Below are positions 1 to 11,700 of a stretch of 64,000 nt of DNA, piece after piece. The notes under the pieces were generated by a model. The model was given only the letters and a program-made list of their open reading frames with translations. It was not told where the DNA came from and made no database searches. The stretch is from Strongylocentrotus droebachiensis (taxonomy: Eukaryota > Echinodermata > Echinoidea > Camarodonta > Strongylocentrotidae), in contig JAVYIG010002375.1 in assembly GCA_035222895.1 (NCBI GenBank), forward strand, positions 124,001-188,000, written 5' to 3'. Each line of letters begins with the position of its first letter. Position 1 is the first letter of the stretch. Position numbers and translations under genes: made by a program.

Positions 1-183
1 TAAAGTTGTACTACTACTACTAATATTACTACTACTACTGCTACTACTACTACTACTACTACGTCTACTCCTCCTCCTCCTACTACTAGTACTACGTCTA
101 CTACTACTATTAATCCTACTACTACTCCTATTCTACTACTATTACTCCTACTCCTACTACTTCTATGTCATATAGTACTACTT

Positions 184-232
<49 letters not shown>

Positions 233-265
233 ACCTACTACTATAACAACTACTACTACTACTAC

Positions 266-311
<46 letters not shown>
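1..311. repeat. CTA trinucleotide array that inverts into TAG array
   Basis: Imperfect (CTA)n runs from the window edge to 266 and continues without spacer as (TAG)n to 311. CTA and TAG are reverse complements, so the centre at 266/267 (ACTAGT) is a self-complementary palindrome with a perfect inner arm of about 17 bases and near-perfect longer pairing. Downstream to about 405 the sequence stays low-complexity (TCC, GATG, GGT). The open frames here (poly-Thr, poly-Ser) are repeat artefacts. Confidence 0.95.
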
Positions 312-312
<1 letters not shown>

Positions 313-2337
313 ACTACTTCTCCTCCTCCTCCTACTCTTATTCCAATACGCTGATGATGATGATGGTGGTAGTAGTGGTGCTAGGAGGGGATATTTTAAA
401 CTCCCACTAGGCCATTACCATGCTTCCCCCATCACCCTCCTGCCCCTCCCTCTTCTACGACAACATCACAGTGATGATAAATGATGTCCAAAAATGACGC
501 ATTACACCGTTGTATATATACCATAGGTCCATGTTTGTACTCTATATAGCGTAATTTCAATGCAAGAATATATCAATCTGATCACTCACTTATATAATAA
601 GGAACGTAACCTATACTCACGGTCAGTATATCCTATGTGTGTGTTATTGCTCAGCTCTGCATCCAGTGTCCTGTGTGGCGTATCTTCAAGTGTTTGGTGT
701 GTATCCCCAAAGGCGCGTCCCTGAGTAATGATAATTATCTTGTGCATTAAACCATATCCCTACTATAATATGCTTTCCAGTTCACCGCTGGTGTTCTCGA
801 GAAAGTGCTTTGAAAAACAGTGGGTTTATATCAACAAAGGAGATCTACTACAGTCTATACAGTCTGTCAACGACTTCTCCTATGCGAGTGACTTCATAAT
901 AATTGTTCTGTGAAACTGTGTGTGTGGGTTTGACTTGATAGCACGGGCCCATCTCTTTCTCTCAATAGCTCTAATTACATGACCAGGGGGGGGGGGGATA
1001 TAATGCTAACACTCACACACGTACACACACATACACACAGAATATTATACATGCAAGGAATCGATATGATCTAGGACAGTATTCATTTAAAGCTGAAAGG
1101 TCATCTCCTATTGTCATGAACAAATGTAAACTAGGGACGCATCAGATACAAATTTGGATGTTATACCAGGGAGGTGATACTCAGTAAGGGCACTTATCTT
1201 GTTCTCGGGGGAGGGGGGGGGGGGGGGATGAGGGCATCGACCAGACCCCCTCCCGGTTTCGCCCCCCTGCAATAATGAATTAATTTGAAATGTAAAATGA
1301 GGATGAATAGAGAACCGAAGCTGTGACATCATAAAAATACATTTTTATAATTTATCAATTTGTTCTTTATTTTCCAAAACAACATCAAAAATAATGTCCA
1401 AATCTCGAAAACCAATGGAATATGTTAAGTATTGGCTGAGATATGGGGATATGACCATCTGCCTATGGGAACTCAGTGTTATTTGCTCTGGCTCCTAATG
1501 GTTAGGAGTCCCTAGTTTATATTTATTCGTGGCAATAGGAGATGACCTTATATTATTATAAACTCTTTCGAGAGTGGAAGGGCAGCTATAATTCTAATTG
1601 AATTATTTGTCGCGTCAATGTTCACGTTCAAAACACTTTCAAAAACGTCCGAGTGAAAATATGCTATTCTGCCCTCTACGTCAAATGTCAGTTACTTTTA
1701 CAATAATGAAGACGTGACATTTGAGTTGCAAAATCATGGGGAGGGGGGGGGGGGGAGCGGTGGCTTAGTTACGTAGCCAGCATGGAGTGAAGCTGTGATA
1801 CCCTCTTCCGTTTAAAGGTTAAACAACTTCAACAGCAGCAGCAGCAGCAACAACAACAAGAAAACAAATAAAACAAAACCTAACATTCTACAACACGTTT
1901 GGCTGCCATGATACATTACGTCTTACTCTTCTCTGGAGTACCCCTCCCTGTTTAGTTTGTTTGTATTTTATACTTCGCCATTAGAAGGGGCCAACTCCAG
2001 CCCATGCACCGTCCTGCATCATAGGTCCACGTCCCTATTTTCTAGATGAGTCTATTGTCGGAACCTGAAGTGGAATTAAATTTTTGAAATTAAGTTTCTC
2101 TCTCCCTCAACCTCCGCACTAAATTTAGTGTTAATGTGTTCTAATACAGCGCTCATATCTTTCACTATAGCTACACACCTAGTCCATGTAAAATGTTATA
2201 AATATCAATCAGTTCAGTCGAGCTAGTACGATTACAGAATGGAGAAGAAAAACAACGATACAAGACATCATTACTCATCCAATGTTTAGTACGTCATAAC
2301 CAGTGGGAATGCCATCCTACTTTTTTTCATCATGGGC
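312..2337. other. Upstream noncoding DNA without recognised gene
   Basis: No frame here has protein-like composition. It holds poly-G runs at about 986-995, 1206-1228 and 1742-1756 and a short CA-rich stretch at 1012-1040. Nothing else could be assigned. Confidence 0.6.
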
Positions 2338-2341
2338 TTAA

Positions 2342-2708
2342 AGGTAAAGACCAGTAATGGTCATGCGATTGCATTGTGAAAGAAACGTTGTGGAATCGAT
2401 CAGAAAAGGTCGATCATCTAGCATCTAGCATCTGCAAGGTTCTGAAATCATCAAAATGATAAGAAATTTGGCCCATTCTTCGTAAAGTTACAAGCACTAT
2501 ACACAGAAAGATGTATATGGGACTACCCTATCTCTCTCACCAGACCATGAGAGAAATAAATTTACCAAATATATGGATTAGTAGGCGGTTTCCCGGCAAA
2601 TTTTTTATCATCATGTATTAGTCAAAACATATTCTTTCACATGATTGGTAATGAGAGCTTCCATTTCATTTTTTGAAATTGGGGCGTTGCCAATACTGGT
2701 CTTTACCT
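2342..2708. mobile_element. TTAA-flanked foldback miniature element A
   Basis: The ends are inverted repeats of 19 bases with one mismatch (AGGTAAAGACCAGTAATGG at 2342; the complement ends at 2708). Both sides carry TTAA (2338-2341 and 2709-2712), the target duplication of piggyBac-like transposons. There is no transposase, so it is a non-autonomous element of 367 bp. The superfamily is inferred from TTAA alone. Confidence 0.8.
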
Positions 2709-2789
2709 TTAATTGTCAATGCATTATGACCCCGCCCCTCTTCTTCAAAGTTGACACGGGGAGGCAGAAACATACGAACCGAGATTGAT

Positions 2790-3780
2790 TATCGTTTGAT
2801 GAAACCAGCGTGTTGACTGGTTTCGAACGATCATCCCACCAGGTAGATCGAGTCATGGATAGTACAAAGCGTGTCGACTGGATCGGTGGAAGGGACTTTA
2901 GATTGGGTGTGACAGACAGGGTTCATCCCTCTCCCTATGCTCCGCCCATAGTATGGTGACGAAGCTAAATAAGAATCGGATTAATTACTGTCATGACGTC
3001 ATGCTGGGCATGGCTGTTGGTGGCACCGGCTATATGGGGGGGGGGGGGGGGTCTCTGGTTTTACTGGTAGAATAAAGGGTGTTGAATGAATAGGTGGAGA
3101 GGGTTGGTTGAGTGCAACGGTGTTCATTCTTCGCACAGGGATCCGTCCAAAGGCCTACACATTGAGGAGGTGCTGGCTGCATACGGTTGGGGGAGGTCGG
3201 GGAAAGGAGGTGGATCCACGCTCCCCCTGGATTATTAAAAAAAAAAATATATATATAATTTGTTGAAGTTAATGCTCACCCCCCCCCCCCCCACCCCCAC
3301 TGAGCGAAAAACGGTCTGCCTAATTTACGAATTCCCGGGGGCAAAAACGACAAACAAATAATGCTTACTACCCCCCCCCCCCCACTGATTTTTGGTCGGC
3401 GCGATTTTCAAATTTTAGGCCCCCCCCCCCTTATGGGAAAATCCTGGATCCGCCACTTGGTGGGGGTGGGGAGCTTACTTAATGCTAGGAAAAGGGTCTA
3501 CTGCGACTGGATGCCTGGAAAGGGGGCTGACGAGGTGCCACGGGGTTCATCCCTCGCACAGGGTTCCATCCAAAGGCCTAAACATTGGTCTAGTAATAGA
3601 GGAGAGGCTGGTTGAATACGGTTGGGGGCAACGTCCTTATTAAATGGTAGGACAAAAGGTGTCGACTGGATGCTTGGAAGGGGGTTGATCAAGTACCACA
3701 TGGTTCATCCCTTCCCTAGAGATCCTTCCATAGGCGTATATGTAGGAGGTCGTCGAAGGTAAATTGTCTAAAGCCATGTA
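2790..3780. repeat. Diverged tandem blocks rich in GTCGACTGGAT, with poly-C runs
   Basis: Phrases such as GTCGACTGGATGC, GGTTCATCCCTC and CCATCCAAAGGCCTA recur near 2870-2940, 3110-3165, 3495-3590 and 3655-3740 at uneven spacing (about 160 bp between the last two). Between them, 3270-3430 has a smaller duplication of AATGCTNAC followed by poly-C, CACTGA and a C-rich end. The open frames crossing this block on both strands follow the repeat, not a gene. Confidence 0.6.
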
Positions 3781-4498
3781 TTGGAATTACGACTGTAGCG
3801 GGGGTGCAATGAATAAAGTGGGGGGGGAGGGGCACCGTTCTTTTATAACGGATTGTATATGCCTGTGAGTATCCAAGATCAATTTTGGGAAGAGTCTGGA
3901 AGGGGTCCTATCATATGCATTCGTTCCTTTACCCCTCCCCCCACTCTTTCCTTCCGTGCCCGTCACTCCGTAGCTACACCACTGTAGTGTAGTATAGTGA
4001 TCATGTTATTATTCATCAATAATATCTGCATATGGCTAATTATTTTATTCATGAAAGATGGACTGGGAAAATCCTTTTAATGTTTTGTTGTTTAATAAAA
4101 TTAATTGATTGGTTTGATGTTTCAAGGTGAGATGTCATTAAAAAGCATTCACAGATTTGTACCAAGAAAAGAAGATTTTTAGACCTAGTTTAATGTTATA
4201 TCATGTTTGTTATTGAAGATTGAGGTGATGGCAGGTGCTGATAATCTCTTACTTTTCCATTACCTTATAATCGTATCAAAGCGTCCCCTCACTTTCCTCC
4301 GACGATTGAAATAAAATTAGTGCATGATGTTTGATGTGATTACAATGATAAACTCAGATATATATGCGGTATGTACACGGGACTCCATGACTCGCATATC
4401 TGATAACAGGCAGATTCATGTTGCATTCTTCTTTCTATATTCTTTAAACCATGTATTGTAATTGTAACTTTCATTGTTGTTTGGTTTAACCTATTTAA

Positions 4499-5003
4499 AG
4501 GTAATACAAAGTTTTGGTAAATTTTGAAAATTGGGTGGATAGTAATTCTTAACCATTTTGATATATTTGGATGCCCCTGTGGATGTATTATAAGCACTAG
4601 AAAAATTAGCCCCTAAAACACTTCTGCTTTCGAGAAAAATTGAATATAAACATTTACCGGTGCTCCCGGTAAATTGTGATAAATTTCAAATAGCGCCTAC
4701 GGCCGTACAATGGAAGCTGCGACCATGAAAATCTCAGAATATGTAGTTGTGATATATACCTTTTAAACGGCAATAGCTAATCGGTCGATTTTAGTAAAGA
4801 AACATTGTTTTATAGCTTAATTAATATCTTGTCCTTAAGAAGGAGCTATACAACATAACGAGTTTATTATTTACAAATTCATAACTTTAGACTCGATTTC
4901 AACCGCGACAACGATCACTGAATAGTGTAGGATCGCACATGCGTCCAATATTATGTTCATTTGGACCAAATTCATGACCCCATACCAAAACTTTGTATTA
5001 CCT
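4499..5003. mobile_element. TTAA-flanked foldback miniature element B
   Basis: Perfect 21-base inverted ends at 4499-4519 and 4983-5003, beginning AGGTAATACAAAG, flanked by TTAA at 4495-4498 and 5004-5007. Length 505 bp with no coding content. The first bases (AGGTAA) equal those of element A at 2342, so the two are probably moved by the same transposase. Confidence 0.85.
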
Positions 5004-5007
5004 TTAA

Positions 5008-7644
5008 GTCTCCATATCTTCCCGATATCAAGGAAATTCATTCTCCCGACAGTCGTTATGTTTTAAAGTCTTCAATGTCATATCATCTGCAAACATTTTC
5101 GTTTATTGAGCCAAATTGGTTAAGGAAACTAACACATCTTTTCATTTCCTTCAAATTGCTATCCTTCAGTAATCCATTCTGACACGTGACTTTCAAAACG
5201 GTACGTGTTTATGATCACGGCTGAAATCCTGAGTGGAGTATCTCGTAACACACACTAACATAAAACAAATCACGTGATCACTAAATCCACCAATCATGAA
5301 TGGTCAAATCTATTTTGTGAGAAGGTGATACGTTTTCCCCGCGTAGCAAGACGATGCGTAAAAGTTATATGCTTTGAAGCAGAGTCGATGTGGTTAGGAC
5401 GGGGTGGTGCGGCTGACCCCCCCCCCCCCCCCCCGCCCCCACCCCAACACACCAACTTATACGTACAGTACTTATAAGGTGATTTGGACAGAAAAGTAGT
5501 TATACATCTGATATGTTCTGACAAAATAGTAACACACACCTATAACGCCAAGTGTGACCATTTTCAGGGATTTCCAACTCATAATCATACCCCATGATAA
5601 GGTTGTTTTTTTTTAATCATAAAAGCGACCCATTAAAGCGGCACATCCCTGTATACCATATTCAGGAAGTAACCCAGTTTGGCGGCCTTATTTTTTTAAA
5701 TTTTATGATTAACATTTGCTCGAAATCCACAGGATAAAGATTTGATAGTACGCGTTATTTAAAGAAAACATTGTACTTGGAGGATATTTCCTTCGCTTTT
5801 GAAAATATCACTGAACTTTACTAATAGAAAATGCAGTCGTACGGTCTAAATATAATGAATCTTTTTGCCATTTACTGACCAAACAAATGAAATTAATCTG
5901 AAATTGATTTCTTTCTTTTGTGAAGGGGGGGGGGGGGCGCCAATTACAAAATTTCATCAACGAATTCTTTAGTCAAGTTAAACAGGAAGGAGTCATGACA
6001 TATGGCTACAAAGAAGAAATAAGGGAATAAAAGTACAGAAAGAAAAGAAGACTGAAGAGAATAAATATGGGGAGGAGTAAGAGGACGATAGTGAAGTTGA
6101 TGAAATTAAAAAATCAAAATAAAGAAGAGATGAAAACATAGATGACTAAAGACCCCCCCCCCCCAAAAAAAAAAAAAGATTAAAAGGAATTATATTTTGA
6201 GTACCGAGAAGTGTAATGATTTGTAAAATTTGTAGTCTACAAATGTTTGTTTGTTTTTTATTTCTGCGTTTTCAAGATATTACATATTAGGCCTACATAA
6301 ATGGACAATTTTTTCTTCATTATACATAGTTATAAAGTTTTCAGTACATTAAATAAGATGCATACAAAATTTACAAATACAAATATTTTTCAACGAAAAG
6401 AAATAAAGTACAAAAAAACGCAGGAGACCGCCACTATGAGCGGTGAGCTTGAAATGCGGTGGCGGCCTCGGGACAATTAGCGGCATAATTAATAACTGTT
6501 AAATTATATATTGTAAGCGCGAAATTGATTAAGTGGGTCCTGGCAGTTCAAGTGCTATGCAAGTGCGGATGGGCTTTCGGTACGTAATGTTTATTACTAT
6601 GTAGTTTAAGAATTAATAAATACAAATTATATTCGAATTAAAAATATATTTAAACGTGATTGAGAAGAACAAAACAAAATAACAACAGCAAAACAAACAT
6701 TACACGTACATGCGTACATACATAATTATATTCAAACACGCAAACTAAAACAAAAATCAAAAAAAGATTGAAGGAGAAGGCGTGGATGTGACCAAACGCA
6801 GGACTCTCTTTACCATGTTGCTCTTTACTATTTCTTTTTTCCTTTTCGTCTTCTTCCTTGTTCCTTTTTTTCTTGTGATGATAATAATGACGACGAAATC
6901 CTCTATTGTTTTGTATTTCATAATGATATTTTGGCTTTGTACACCATTGCAAAATTACGGACCCGTCCTTTAACTTATAAAACAATTTCACCCCCTCAAC
7001 TTTATCAGGATGATCATGATGATTTAAAAAAAAATTATAAGGTGTTTTATTTCCTCAATACCAAAGGTATAATCTAAATCGTGGAATTTGCATCATACTG
7101 ACTTGACATCACATTCAGAATAATCAAAATACAATACAAAAGTATAGTTCTTAATTAATATAAATTGTTAAACAAAACAACTCTTCCATACATTCATACA
7201 TTACTTATTCGTTTAAAACAATACTCATAATAATAATAATGATAAAATACTTAATCATTTTATGTTCATTTTGTTTCTTTCAAAAACGCTTTATCTGTTG
7301 AAGTAAACAAAATAAATAATGCTTGTACATAAAATATTAGAATCTGTCAATAATAAAAAATTAAAAAAAGAAAAAAGAAAAAAAATACAGTACTAGGCCT
7401 ACTTCTCAAAAGGGAAAAAACTCCCCCAGAGAGAGAGAGAGAGAGATAAAGAAGAAAAAAAATCAAAACAAACAAGCAAACACAAAGCAATTTGGCAAAG
7501 AAAGACTGCTGGGATAGAGGGCTGGGAACTTTGGCAGTTTTTTTCAAGTGTATTTATACCGATATCGGAATGATTTTGTCGTCTCCTGGTATCGCCCTAT
7601 TATCAACTGAATTGTTACATTTTGCTCGTAGCCAACCTCGGTCT
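5008..7644. other. Upstream noncoding DNA with homopolymer runs
   Basis: Holds a long C run at about 5418-5434, a G run at about 5926-5937, adjoining C and A runs at 6153-6178, and a GA microsatellite at about 7428-7446. No gene recognised; the open frames are lysine/phenylalanine-rich low-complexity artefacts. Confidence 0.6.
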
Positions 7645-7700
7645 AAATCTACCATAGAGATATATACTACTATTTAAGTATATATCTCTATGAAATCTAC
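7645..7700. mobile_element. 40-bp perfect hairpin flanked by an 8-bp direct repeat
   Basis: CATAGAGATATATAC (7653-7667) and its exact complement (7678-7692) enclose a 10-base loop. The palindrome is bracketed by the direct repeat AAATCTAC (7645-7652 and 7693-7700). An 8-bp duplication around inverted ends starting CA resembles a very short hAT-type insertion. A regulatory hairpin is the alternative; it lies about 0.9 kb before the start codon. Confidence 0.7.
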
Positions 7701-8611
7701 CGAATAAGAGGTGATGTCATAAAGCTGCTCCCGGTCGAAATAGAAGATGTGTGTCACGCATCACACAAAGGCTGAACGTTTATGAGGGAAGAAGGTTGAA
7801 CAAGAATTGCATTTCGATCACCTGTCTCCAAGTTGGCCGGGTGACAAGCGGAAAAGTAGCGACGATCGTTCGCATTATTGTATCTTATCACGATCATGCC
7901 ACAACAAATGATCAGACACTCGTACCGCTAGAATTCCTTTCTTCTAGTTGTACCTTTCTGGATCTCCCTAGCATTGCGTTGTGCAATTGTGTATGCACCT
8001 GTACATGAAGCAACATATTATCGAAAGGATGCTCCATTTGGTGTCGATTTGGAGTTGGAGCTGGTGCTAGGTGGAGTCTTTGCGACTGCACATATCGCGA
8101 TCCCGTGTTTTTACAATACAACTCCGCTAAATAATTGCACATGTTTGACTAGATCTACGCCATACTGGAAAAAGCAGACAGCAGCAGGAAATTATATATC
8201 ACCGTTTTAAGTTACCTGTTCTGCTCCCGATACCGTATTTTGCTCTTGAGATGAGCCTTGATCAGTAAAAACAAAACTGACCAGCCCAAGATTTGTGAAT
8301 GTTTTACAGCAGTGGAAACTGCTACGTGTACCCCCTTGCAGATTTATACAACGAACAGCTGATAGCATACGCTGCCCGATCTTTCGGCCCACTCAGCGTC
8401 AGATTTCGCTGAAGACCTTCAGCCCGCGTCATCAGGAGGCGGACACTCGCTTTGTTTCTACACACTGATTGCTGACATAACAGGGATGGTCATCGTACAT
8501 CAAGTGTTCACTGATATCGTTAACATGTCCTAAGTTTACTTCATAATAATTGCTCTTTAGAAGAGACAGCGCTTGGATTTTATCCCACTTAATAGTGCCT
8601 CAACAGTCAAC
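7701..8611 (+). promoter_or_regulatory. Probable 5' flank / 5' UTR of the receptor gene
   Basis: Less repetitive than the DNA on either side and lies directly before the start codon, so it probably includes the promoter and 5' UTR. No TATA box or clear initiator could be fixed. Assignment rests on position only. Confidence 0.35.
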
Positions 8612-8711
8612 ATGCGTGAACTCATTTTCAGGACTAGTGCTCTATTTATTGGAACGATTCTCGTCTGTTTTGTGAATTATTCAGAGGAGAAATGTCTACA
8701 GGAAATCCCAG
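8612..8711 (+). CDS. Exon 1: start codon and signal peptide
   Basis: The ATG at 8612 has A at -3 (CAACATGC context), and an in-frame TAG lies at 8558, so this is the first possible start in this frame. The 33 full codons give a short basic N-terminus (R2, R7), a hydrophobic core of about residues 10-21 (LFIGTILVCFV) and a polar stretch with EEKC, a standard secretory signal peptide. The exon ends with a good donor (CCAG|GTGAGC) in phase 1; its last g plus the first at of exon 2 makes Asp34. That exact phase match is the main reason for joining it across a 28-kb intron. No TATA box was recognised upstream and the 5' UTR start cannot be placed. An unseen small exon in between cannot be excluded. 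Confidence 0.72.
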
Positions 8712-11700
8712 GTGAGCTGAATGAATAAATTTATTACTAGGTTTTCTTTATTTTTACTTTCGTTAAAATTCAGTCCTGTCTATACACCACACTTGCATCA
8801 TATTTCTGCTAAACATGTAGCATATTCCTGTTATTCCACTCAAGTTTTCAATTTAAAAAATGAAGAAGATGTAGATCTATATGCCTCTGTAGTCTGTGAC
8901 AAATCTAACATTGCACAATGATGATCACATTTTTTTTGTTTTGTGCACTCGACTCATAAATGCTGATGTAATCATCTTTTCTTGTTGACATTAAGAAACC
9001 TGAAAAACTAAAATGCCTGTAGATCTACCATCATTTAAACCAGAATAAGGCTGAAAAGTGCTTGGCTGTGCCTTCAATGCCATGGGGTGAAATTAATTTC
9101 TTGGAGAAATTATTCATCAAAGAACAAAGCAGTGTTTTAACCAGTCTAACTGGAAAAGATGATCCTAATTCATAGGAAGTGAATGCAATTGAAAGTAATT
9201 TGTCAAACTTCACATGGTGCAGTGGCAGCGAGGGACCAATTATGTGGTAATTTAATCATCGTTTTGACGACTGCATTTTCAAAGAGGTGGTTGACGTGCT
9301 CTATATAGTACCTACTTGGTAATTAGGAGTAGTTAGAAAAGTTCTGATATTCTAGAAACTTGAATGAAATACATACACAATGTAAATGTGTATAATTATG
9401 ACCATCATCCTATCATCTTGCTTCTTGTTCTCCCTTCCCCCTCAATATCTTTGTCGTTTTCTCTTTCTCCTTTTTTTAATCGTCTGCCTCCCCTTCCTCT
9501 TTCTCTTTCTACTCCTCCTCCTTTCCTCTCTTAATTCTTCTTTTTCTCCTTTTTTTCCCCTTCTTCTCCTTGTTTCTCTTCTTTTCTTCTTCTTCTTCTT
9601 CTTCTTCTTCTTCTTCTTCTTCATCTTCTTCATCTTCTTCATCTTCTTCATCTTCTTCTTTTTCTTCTTCGTACTTTTCTTCTTCTTCTTTTTCTTCTGT
9701 GGCATTCTTTGCTTCCTTGAATATACCTTGAATACCTTGAATACCAACTTTCAGTTTGAAAAATGTCTGATTTATTTTTAAAAAGGGTCTCACTTATGTA
9801 CATTGAATGCATAACTTCAATAAGACAAGAGATCTTGAATATGATTGTAAATACTGAACATGTTAAGAGTTCATAATTTGCTGGGACACTTTGGTTGCAA
9901 TGTGTATAGTACCATCGTTTACTGATAAAAAGAAGAAAGAAAAAAACAGAAAATAAAGAAAGTCTAATTCTATGGAGAAATAAATTAATAGTAAAACTAG
10001 TATATTATTTCATGTAATCAAAATATATGCATCCTGCATGAATACTTAATCTGGTTACTGAAATAGATTAGTTCCCAGGGAAGGGATGATAGACTGCCAC
10101 CTGTTAGAAGAATATTATCAGATAAAGATTTCAAAGGCCACACACAATTATTTATACATGCAAACGTATAAATAACTTTTGTTAATGTGAAATACAAGAT
10201 AATGTAGAGCTGCTCAAGAATCCTATCTATGAATTACTTCAGAAAATAAAACATATTATTCGGCTGAATCCATGGTAGAAGGAGTCAACATAGTCTGGTG
10301 TAAACAACAAAGAAGTTCAGGGAAGTTGAATGACCCAAGTTTTGTTCACCTCATATTTGCTAGTTACTACATGTTAGAAAATGAAGAATAAATGGATGTC
10401 TTAGAAGTTAGAATAATATGTATTTGTCTTACTCTTTTACAATTAAAAGCACAGAATTTGTATAGATTGATTGTCAAAAAGGCATTGTATTATAAAAAAA
10501 ATTGTCTTTCCTTTCATATATTAAACCATTTGCATGGAGGTCTACATGTTACATTTAGGGTAGACAAAATAGGAAATTCTTAAGAAAGGCCTAACTTTTA
10601 CCAGAGCTCTGTAGTTTATTGAAAGCCAGACTCTGCAATTACAGGGTCTTTCTCAAACATTACGGATTACATTCTGTGGGATCTTTTATCATTATCTGTC
10701 TGACTGACATTGACACAGGAAGATTATGTGAAAAACATCTGACAGGAATTTACGAGGCACTATTTTCTGAATCCGAACAGGCTGCAGAGAACAGCTCAAT
10801 TAACACCTCCTCTTCTTAGCCGACAACTGTGATATGAGTGACAAAGGACCTCAGACAAATGTTTTGTGCCTGACCCCACATTTTCTTGCTCTGTAGTAGA
10901 AATGTAATCTTCCAAGTACATGACTGGCCTTCGAGGCATTATCAGAGCCCCCTTCCTTGTGATCAGATTTTCAATTTGCAAATAGATAGGACATATCTAG
11001 ATTCATGTCCTGTTCTCAGTAGACATGAATTCTGAATCTGTAATGCCATTGTGTGAGTTTATTAATTGGGCCAGTTTCTTTGAGTAAATATATTTTACAC
11101 ATAGCTGTACTGTTGTTCCCCATCAATACATAGACTGTTATTTTACATGTGAGAGTACATTTTTCTCTACCTGTGAAAGATAATGATTTAGTGATTCAGT
11201 TATTTTTTCTTCTTTAAAGTTTATATAATTCAGCACGTAGTATTGTAGATGGAAGATTGATAGAAGTCAGTTGAAATATACTCTTGACATTTTGAAAAGC
11301 CTTTCCGCTATTCCTCTTTTAACACAGCAAACACATATGAAGGGAGGATACAAGCTCTGTAAATGTATTGCAATGTATTTGTAACTAATTGTAAAAGCAT
11401 CCCTACCAATATTTTATCGGGTTGCAAAAGAATTCATATTTGGATAGGAATCAAATTATAGGTTTGAATAGTTATGAAATGTTGAATGTGGAAGTATATA
11501 TCATTCTAGCCTATAAAACAATCTAGAGTTTTACAGTGTTACAAAGCTAATAAGAACAGTCCATGCTTCTTTTTAGCGGGTGCAGCAGTTATTCTTGATG
11601 GCTGTTCTTCTTTCTTTTCTTCTTCTTCTTCCATTTTGAGTACATACCTCTTTACAGAGTATTATCGTACTATACTGGGGTGTGTGCAGATGGACCACTA

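Noticed and set aside
165-410. Open frame of poly-Thr and poly-Ser
   Set aside because: It is translation of the CTA/TAG repeat and has no other content.
9386-9793. Overlapping long frames on both strands (poly-Phe, poly-Lys, poly-Glu)
   Set aside because: Generated by the TTC microsatellite.
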